Source: Haematobia irritans (taxonomy: Eukaryota > Arthropoda > Insecta > Diptera > Muscidae). From it: a stretch of DNA of 64,000 nt. A model generated the notes under the pieces. That model was not told where the DNA came from, did no database searches, and worked only from the letters and a program-made list of their open reading frames with translations. A program made the position numbers and the translations under genes. Positions 56,471 through 64,000 of this stretch are shown here, piece by piece. The stretch is taken from assembly GCF_050003625.1 (NCBI RefSeq), contig NC_134397.1, positions 269,384,070-269,448,069 on the forward strand, given 5' to 3'. Position 1 is the first letter of the stretch, and every line of letters starts with the position of its first letter.

Positions 56471-58404
56471 TTGCGAACTTAGAGGAAAATACCTCAACAT
56501 TCACACATATGTTGATATCTTTATCTGTTCAAAAGTTGCAGAATTATTTACAAAAAAAAAAGATTTGGAACCACTGTGCGACGTTTGGTCAAGAGGAATG
56601 AAAATCATAAACTCAAGTTTTGAACTATTCGATTTTTATCAACATTTCGAATATTTTCAAAAGTCGACTATTAGACTTTATCTGGTATTAAAAAGTCGAC
56701 TTTTGTCGTGGCGACTTTCGGCTTATTCGTGCATTTCCTACGCAAAGATAATTACACCACCTTCCTTTTTCAACCCAGCTTTGACTTCTTGATCATTTCG
56801 TTAAAGGTTCAACAGATCAGTAGATTTTGGTCACTATCAAAAGTCGAGATAGACTTCATTTTTTTTATTTTGATTTTATTAGCCTACGATACCCAGTTTC
56901 TAATACGAAAATAAAAATCTGTTATATTTGACTAGCACTATCAAAAAATTGAATTTGAAGCTTAGTTTGGTCGAAAGTGGGATATAATTATTTGGATGGT
57001 GTATTGTATGTTTTTACCTGAAATAAAAAAATCAATCAAGTTTTTTGAATTGTTCTACCCAAAATGGGTATCATTTGTTAGGCTGATTTAATATACATTA
57101 TTAAATATAACATAAAAATCTGCAAACGTTCACTTTCCTACGGTGTCTCCTTTAATTGTTGTCCATTCCTTGTATTAGATCAAAGCACTGTGCGCTCCTT
57201 TTCTGACTACTATGTCAAATAAATCAGGACATTAAATAGGTCTCTTCATCTAATTGGCGATATTTTAACATCTTCTTGAGTACAAGAATAATTGGTTTAA
57301 ATATTTTTTTTTTTTATTTAATTCAAATTTTGTCTGAATTTGGAAATTCCCATCATTTCTGGAAAATATAGTTTACACCTCGTAACAAATATTGCAACAT
57401 AACAACGAACACGCCCCTCTTTGCTCATCCTCTGCCATTGACTGAAAGTGCCGTCATAACCCACTGACACTCTAAACTCTAATTGTTGCACTAATGACCT
57501 GATTTCCTTTGAAATGGCCATGGATGTATTTGTACTTTTGCTTTTCAATTTCAGTTTGCAATCTGGTACAGCAGCTGCATTCCAAAGGTAAATTCCGTAA
57601 CTATGGACATTTGAATGGGTTACCTACCATATTCTTTGCCCCTCAACATTTCTATGTGGCAAATATAAATAAAGGAAAAAATTCAAAAAGAAATAAAATA
57701 AAAGGTAAATGTTTGATAGTTGTTTAAAGAGTTATTTCGAAAAAACAGCTTTCTTGCTTTTAGGTTTCACATGAATGGAGAAGGCGGGAGGTTGGGACTG
57801 TAATCTTTTCCTTCCTTTTATGCTTAAGGACTAAAATACAAACGCGTTTACACTTCAATGGGAAAAAGAACGACTCCCCCCTCATTTGAATAATTATGAA
57901 TTTAATTCCATGCATTAAATCCTTTGTTGCTTTGCCGCCGTCTTGGTGTTCCTTTTTTTTTGCCAAAATGTTGGCAAAAGACTAAAACAAAAAATATTTG
58001 TAGCTGTAACTTTTTGTTCTCAGTTTGTTTTGTTAAAAATTTTTGTTTGTAGTCTCTCAAAGTCAATGAACTTTTTTGTGTGTGTTTTTGCATAACTGAT
58101 GTGTTTATTTTTCGTACTGGTAAATTTTGCCTGAAATGTTATGACAACAAAAGTTCCTAATTTTTTTTATTATTTATTTTGAATACTTAGCTATTTTTAA
58201 TGGAATGAGATGTGTATGCCCATGGTTCTTTTTTGTTATTTTTTTATTTCATGAATATTTAATCAGAATTTTCATAAATTTTGAATTAATTAAATCTAAA
58301 TCGGGGCTAGCATGTGTCATGCAATATAATCCTTTCATTTCAGAGAGAGAGAGAAGCTTAAAAATTTCAATGGACAAAAAAAAAATACTATTTGAAAAAA
58401 AAAA
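56471..58404. other. Gene-free stretch
   Basis: AAAGTCGACTTTT-type words at 56655-56850. A possible 33-bp exon (57555-57587) between 'ttcaatttcag' and 'gtaaat' was considered and rejected. Otherwise unrecognised. Confidence 0.45.
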
Positions 58405-58668
58405 TAAGTATATACGGCCGTAAGTTCGGCCAGGCCGTATCTTATGTACCCTCCTCCATAGATTGCGTAGAAACTTCTACAAAAGACTCTCATCCACAAT
58501 CGAATTACCCGGGTTGCGGTAACACTTGCCGATGGCAAGGTATCTTAAAACTTTTTAACACCGTCTTCTAAATTGTAAGTTAGTCCATACGGGGTATATA
58601 TTAAACAAAAATCAAAAGGCTGCTAATATACGTATATAAATCAGTTTGACAAAATTTTCTATAGAAAT

Positions 58669-60040
58669 AACAAGTAAGGAAAGTCTAAATTCGGGCGGGG
58701 CCGACTATATTATACCCTGCACCACTTTGTAGATCTAAATTTTCGATACCATACCACATCCGTCAATTGTGTTGGGTGCTATATATAAAAGATTTGTCCC
58801 AAATACATACATTTTAATATCTCTCGATCTGGACAGAATTTGATAGACTTCTACAAAATCTATAGACTCAAAATTTAAGTTGGCTAATGCACTAGGTTGG
58901 AACACAATGTTAGTAAAAAAAATATAGGAAACATTTAAATCTAAAACAATTTTAAGGAAACTTCGCAAAAGTTTATTTATGATTTATCGGTCGGTATATA
59001 TGTATTAGAAGTTTAGAAAAATTAGAGTCATTTTTACAACTTTTCGACTAAGCAGTGGCGATTTTACAAGGAAAATGTTGGTATTTTGGCCATTTGTCGA
59101 AAAATTTATCGACTTTGTCGAAATCAGAAAAACATATATATGGGAGCTATATCTAAATCTGAACCGATTTCAACCAAATTTGGCACGCATAGCTACAATG
59201 TTAATTCTACTCCCTGTGCCAAATTTCAACTAAATCGGAGCATAAAATTGGCCTCAGTGGTCATATGAATGTAAATCGGGCGAAAGATATATATTGGAGT
59301 TATATCTAAATCTGAATCGATGTCAACCAGATTTGGCACGCATAGCTACAACGCTAATTCTACTCCCTGTGCAAAATTTCAACCAAATTGGGCCAAAACT
59401 CTGGCTTTTAGGACCATATTAGTCCATATCGGGCGAAAGATATATATGGGGGCTATATCTAAATCTGAACCGATTTCAATAAAATTTTACACACTTGACT
59501 ATACTACTAATTGTACTCCTAGCGCAAATTTTCAACCAAATTCGGCCAAAAAACTGGCTTCTAGGGCCATATATGTCCATATCGGGCGAAAGATATATGG
59601 GAGCTATATCTAAATCTGAACCGATTTCAATAAAATTTTGCACACTTGACTATACGACTAAGTGTTATGTTTGTACAAAATTTCAAGCAAATCGGTATAA
59701 AACTCTGGCTGCTGGGTCCATGCACTAACCATATCGGGCGAAAGATATATATAAGAGCTATATCTAAATCTAAACCGATTTCTTCCAAAATCAATAGGGA
59801 TCTATTCTGAACCAAAACACATACTTGTGCCAAATTTGAAGTCGATTGGACCAAAACTGCGACCTAGACTTTGATTACAAAAATGTATTCACGGACAGAC
59901 GGACATCGCTATATTGACTCAGGAGCCCACCCTGAGCATTTTTGCCAAAGACACCATGTGTTTATCTCGTCTCCTTCTGGGTGCTGCAAACATATGCACT
60001 AACTTATAATACCCTGTTCCACAGTGTGGCGCAGGGTATA
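58669..60040 (+). mobile_element. 153-bp-module element, family C, complete copy
   Basis: Left end 'aacaagtaaggaaagtctaa', hairpin TCGGGCGGGGCCGA, TACCCTGCACCAC; right end hairpin finishing 'tggcgcagggtata'. Modules ('tatatgggagctatatctaa', 'tctgaaccgatttcaa') start at 59137, 59290, 59443, 59594 and 59748, so spacing is 153, 153, 151 and 154. A short 'cggacagacggacat' stands in for the microsatellite. Module translation IYMGAISKSEPI...TPCAKFQ parallels families A and B. Inserted in a 29-bp array. Confidence 0.85.
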
Positions 60041-61260
60041 AAAATTTGACAAAATTTTCTATAGAAATAAAATTTTGACAAAATTTTCTATAGAAATAAA
60101 ATTTTAACAAAATTTTTTATAGAAATAAAATTTTAACTAAATTTTCTATAGAAATAAAAGTTTAACAAAATTTTCTATAGAAATAAAATTTTGACAAAAT
60201 TTTCTATGGCAATACAATTTTGACTAAATTTTCTATACAAATAAAATTTTGACTAAATTTTCTATAGGAATAAAATCTATACAAAATTTTCTATAGAAAT
60301 AAAATTTTTCCAAAATTTTTTATAGAAAAAAAATTGAACAAAATTTTATATAGAAATAAAATTTTGACAAAAATTATTTAAGCAATAAAATTTTGACAAA
60401 ATTTTCTATAGAAATAAAATTTTGACAAAATTTTCGATAGAAATAAAATTTTAACAAAATTTTCTATAGAAATAAAATTTTAATAAAATTTTTTATAGAA
60501 ATAAAATTTTAACAAAATTTTCTATAGAAATAAAATTTTAACAAAATTTTCTATAGAAATAAAATTTTGACTAAATTTTCTATAGGAATAAAATTTTGAC
60601 AAAATTTTCTATAGAAATAAAATTTTGACTAAATTTTCTATAGAAATAAAATTTATACAAAATTTTCTATAGAAATTAAATTTTGTCAAAACTTTTATAT
60701 AGAAATAAAATTTTGACAAAATTTTTCTATAGAAATAAAATTTTGATAAAATTTTCTATAGAAATAAAATTTTGACAAAATTTTCTACAGAAATAAAATG
60801 TTGACAAAATTTTCTATAGAAATAAAATTTTAACAAAATTTTCTATAGATATACAATTTTAACAAAATTTTTTATAGAAGTAAAATTTTAACAAAATTTT
60901 TTATAGAAATAAAATTTTAACAAAATTTTCTATAGAAATAAAATTTTAAGAAAATTTTCTATTTTTAACAAAATTGTCTATAGATTGGTAGAATTTTTGA
61001 TGTTTTGGTAGATTTTGCAAAATATTTCTCTCCAACTAAAACATTTGCCATAGAAATACAATTTTCTAAAAAATAAAATTCTCTATAAAATAAAATTTTG
61101 ACAAAGTTTTCTATAGAAATAACATTTTAACAAAATTTTCTATAGAAATAAAATTTTAACAAAATTTTCTTTAGAAATAAAATTTTGACAAAATTTTCTA
61201 TTGAGATAAAATTTTTACAAAATTTGCAATAGAAATAAAATTTTGAACAAACAAGATAAG
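60041..61260 (+). repeat. 29-bp tandem array
   Basis: About 1.2 kb of the unit, continuing from 58668 across the family C insertion. Near 60985 and 61280 it includes array-edge sequence ('ggtagattttgcaaaatatt'). Confidence 0.95.
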
Positions 61261-61310
61261 GTTTTTGTAAAATTTTCTACAAATGTTTTAGATTATTTGT
61301 GGCTCGGGTG

Positions 61311-62671
61311 GCAACCGTGATGTCAACACGTTTTGATCACGTATAACCTCAAAAATTTTAGGTTTTACGATAGAGCTGTCACTTGACAGATTGCAACACT
61401 AGGGTTGCTCAGTCCCGCCAAATAAAAAAAGTGCAAACTCTTATCACCTGAAGAGAGATAGGAGGAGGTCATTAGCAGTACGAACTTACATTATGCCCCT
61501 ATAACATTGGACTGAATAGTCTAAGTGAACCTGATATATACCGTTCTATTTGCTCAAATATTGTCAATCGCAATCGATTTAATATATTTTCATATTTTCT
61601 ACTAAGCATCAGCCATACAAGCAAAAATATTAATGGAAATTCTTCTCCAGCGAAAAGTTCTAAAATTTCGTATTCAAAAATATTATTTACATTCAAAAAG
61701 AATCGCCAAAAAAAAGTCTATCTCAAATTTCTTTTCAATTTGAGTACCTATATCTCTTCCTATTGCAAATACGACATACACCTTCCTTCATTCACCACTA
61801 TTGCTTTGTAGTTACGTTTGAGTGGGTGGGTCATACATACCCACCCACTGTATATTTTCGTTTCATCGAAATGGGGGTGGGTTACATACCCCAATCTATG
61901 TTTACTCACACATACATACACACACTCCCAAATGTCACTTGAGTTTGTTATGCAAACACTCATAGATCTTGCTCATCCTTATTCACACATTCACTTGGGC
62001 AGGTGCTAGTTGTTGTTATCGTTTTGCCATCACTTGTTGTGTGGTGGGGTGTGTAGGTGTGTGTTTGTCTTTAAAGATACAAATACACCATAGGCTCACA
62101 CATATTTGTATTTACATTTAAGCTTTCACTTTGATATGACAGAAATGTCGACCATATCTCATCATCCTTTGGAATTTTAAACTCATCTTTTTGAGATCAC
62201 AACGAATTTCAACGAAAAAGCCAACCTTCACAAAGGTAAAGAGTTTATTTGAGAGAAAAAGATTATTTACATTTGAAATTGTTTCGATGATTATGAATTA
62301 TGGAGAAATGAGAAAAGTTTATAAAAGAAGAGTTTTGAGAATTGGGAGTGCAAATTAAAAATGCGAGAATTTATTCCGAAAACCATAGTAAAACAGTAAT
62401 CAATCGAAGTATTGTCCAATCGCCAGCCATTAATGTTTCCAATTGGCAACGACTCGTTTTTCACTTAATACGCAAATCGACCTAATTTTGGGTTCTCTTA
62501 TAAGAACGAAAATGCTGATTAGGAAAGTCATGCGTTATTGATCGGAATAAGTGGTGTTCACAAGGAGAAATGTCTGGACTATTTGATAATTTTCAAATAA
62601 GTTTTCATCGGTTTTGCACCGTATGGTCGATGAGTTCAATACAAAGTTGCAGTAACCTTTGCAACCTGTTA
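61311..62671. other. Gene-free stretch
   Basis: Holds a SINE tail fragment at 61499-61535 ('ggactgaatagtctaagtga'), a strong small palindrome at 61821-61849 (AGTGGGTGGGT / ACCCACCCACT) and GT-rich simple sequence near 62036-62065. No exon recognised. Confidence 0.5.
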
Positions 62672-62932
62672 TTTCAAGCTCACTTAGACTATTCACTCCA
62701 TTGTGATATCACAGTGGTGAACTTCTCTCATACCGTATCTCTTTTTATAGGCGAGTCAGAATGGCGTTCCACCATGCGGTGAAAGCACTTCGAAGCTTTG
62801 AAACACTCAGAAATATCATCAGCATTATTGAGAAGAGATAAATCCCCGCTGAAAAACATTTTGGTGTTCGATTGAAATTGGGATAGAACGCAGTTACAAG
62901 GGAGGTATGCTAACCATTGCACTATGGCGGTT
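62672..62932 (-). mobile_element. tRNA-derived SINE, degenerate minus-strand copy
   Basis: 'agctcacttagactattcac', 'gtggtgaacttctctcat', 'gaaacactcagaaatatcat' and the head complement 'gctaaccattgcactatggc' are in SINE order. The B box is damaged and no target duplication is obvious. Confidence 0.85.
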
Positions 62933-63010
62933 CCCTTCTTTTGTGATACGAAAAAATGCTTTCGTATGTGATATAGGATTAGGTAATTATGTTAAAATGT
63001 TTGTAATATA

Positions 63011-63075
63011 CAGGGCGCTTGATATGTAATGCAACAAAGAAAAGAGCTATATTTTTTATTTTTGTTTTGGCCACG
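63011..63075 (+). mobile_element. Terminus of a Tc1/mariner-like element (copy D of the CAGGGTGGCTGATA family)
   Basis: TA at 63009-63010, then CAGGGCGCTTGATATGTAAT and a T-rich leader like that at 2473. The SINE at 63152 lies just downstream. Confidence 0.45.
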
Positions 63076-63151
63076 AAAATTAGCCCCAAAACACAGATGA
63101 AGCAGGGCCACAAATGGAAAACTACAACACCAATTTTTTATGTATCTTTTT

Positions 63152-63503
63152 AGGAGCCACCGTGGTGCAATGGTTAGCATGCCCGCCTTGCATACACAAG
63201 GTCGTGGGTTCGATTCCTGCTACGACCGAACACCAAAAAGTTTTTCAGCGGTGGATTATCCCACCTCAGTAATGCTGGTGACATTTCTGCGGGTTTCAAA
63301 GCTTCTCTAAGTGGTTTCACTGGAATGTGGAACGCCGTTCGGACTCGGCTATAAAAAGGAGGTCCCTTGTCATTGACCTTAATATGGAATCGGGCAGCAC
63401 TCAGAGATAAGAGAGAAGTTCACCACTGTGGTATCACAATGGACTGAATAGTCTAAGTGAGCCTGATACATCGGGCTTCCACATAACCTAACCTAACCTA
63501 ACC
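63152..63503 (+). mobile_element. tRNA-derived SINE, full-length reference copy
   Basis: The tRNA-like head has an internal RNA polymerase III promoter: A box TGGTGCAATGG (63163-63173) and perfect B box GGTTCGATTCC (63207-63217), 33 bp between them. Body about 250 bp; the 3' tail is four CCTAA-type pentamers. Perfect 13-bp target duplication tatgtatcttttt at 63139-63151 and 63504-63516. The parental tRNA is not certain (Val- or Glu-like head by eye). Confidence 0.95.
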
Positions 63504-63544
63504 TATGTATCTTTTTTGGAAATACCTTCAGTTTTGGAGCCCAT

Positions 63545-63625
63545 TTACAAAAAAATTTCTATAGAAATAAAATTTTAATATTTTCTGTAGAAATAAATTT
63601 TGATACACTTTTTTCTGTAGAAAAG
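63545..63625 (+). repeat. 29-bp array fragment
   Basis: Two to three worn units ('tttctatagaaataaaattt', 'ttttctgtagaaataaa'). Confidence 0.75.
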
Positions 63626-64000
63626 AAAAATTTGTTAGATTCAGATTTTGCCGGTGTTTAAGACTTTCTCCTACGGACAATGTGGGATAACGAGATTCCC
63701 AAGAGATTCGTACTAAGAAAAACATATTTAATTTTTTTCTAAAAACTTAAACTTTTTGGGGTGAATTTTGAGGCTTTCAGTACAACGCAATGACACTCGG
63801 GTTTTGGTGTCTATTGTACTGCAGAAATGTAGCTTGGACCCCCTTTCTGCTGGCGAAATGTTTGTCTGCCCAGGGCTTCAATACTGTCTTTACGACATTT
63901 TCCCGATAATACTATGATTCTAGTAGACGCCATGGAACACTGCCAGTATCACGGTAACGAGAAACGACACGAGAAATAAAAGATGGATGGAAATAATGGA
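63626..64000. other. Gene-free stretch at the window edge
   Basis: No open frame or known repeat recognised. Confidence 0.45.

Larger units (their letters stand above)
58405..61310 (+). mobile_element. 153-bp-module element, family B left end with long 29-bp array, split by family C
   Basis: Left terminus 'gtatatacggccgtaagttc' with hairpin and a TACCCTCCTCCAT variant, leader to 58644, array start at 58645, a family C insertion (58669-60040), then the array continues to 61260 and ends with 'agattatttgtggctcgggt' and GGCAACCGTG. No modules follow, so the right half is missing. Confidence 0.8.

Noticed and set aside
57555..57587. 33-bp microexon between 'ttcaatttcag' and 'gtaaat'
   Set aside because: Splice-like signals of this strength occur by chance in AT-rich DNA; no homology or phase partner.
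63152..63225. Functional tRNA gene
   Set aside because: A and B boxes are good but there is no proper acceptor stem, and the segment is the head of a repeated SINE with target duplications.
63482..63503. Interstitial telomere
   Set aside because: Only about four CCTAA units, located exactly at the tail of a SINE.

Overview
This is AT-rich nuclear DNA from a higher fly, with no bacterial, organellar or viral genes. The two irritans-type mariner copies start with essentially the terminal sequence of the horn-fly element Himar1, and the tRNA-headed SINE and the 'tatatgggggctata' repeats are of a kind I associate with calyptrate flies. A muscid, perhaps a stomoxyine close to Haematobia or Stomoxys, is my best inference; the exact species cannot be read from the window.

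Only one host-gene piece is convincing: a 184-bp internal exon on the minus strand at 13304-13487. It has a textbook acceptor and donor and encodes part of the prodomain of an ADAM10/kuzbanian-type metalloprotease. The rest is most simply the huge introns of that gene, or intergenic DNA, filled with transposable elements.

The dominant repeats are three families of elements without a transposase, here called A, B and C. A lies at 4607-6646, 16482-18514 and, inverted, at 21570-23621; the three copies are almost identical. B lies at 7996-11610, 14818-19577, 27516-30180, 33668-35500, 50895-52879 and 58405 onward. C lies at 58669-60040, with a fragment at 31140-31395. All three share a GC-rich hairpin near the left end, a TACCC-type inverted motif repeated at the right end, a GAC-rich microsatellite, and an internal run of modules with a period of 153 bp. 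Most B copies also carry long arrays of a 29-bp unit built from two palindromes. Inside one array (9034-9413) sits a foreign segment with a complete predicted hammerhead ribozyme, most likely a Penelope-like retroelement fragment.

Around these are nested DNA transposons: two deletion derivatives of a DD41D (rosa-like) Tc1/mariner element with the same internal deletion (29163-30087, 33782-34714); a broken Himar1-type mariner (39548-40748); and a composite at 44710-47295, where two opposed fragments of a second mariner lineage are interrupted by another Himar1-type copy. There are also several TA-flanked elements with short inverted ends, a 1.6-kb fold-back structure (54890-56470), and at least eight tRNA-derived SINE copies or fragments, one inserted inside another with a perfect 13-bp target duplication. 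No transposase in the window looks intact, so every mobile element here would need enzymes supplied from elsewhere.
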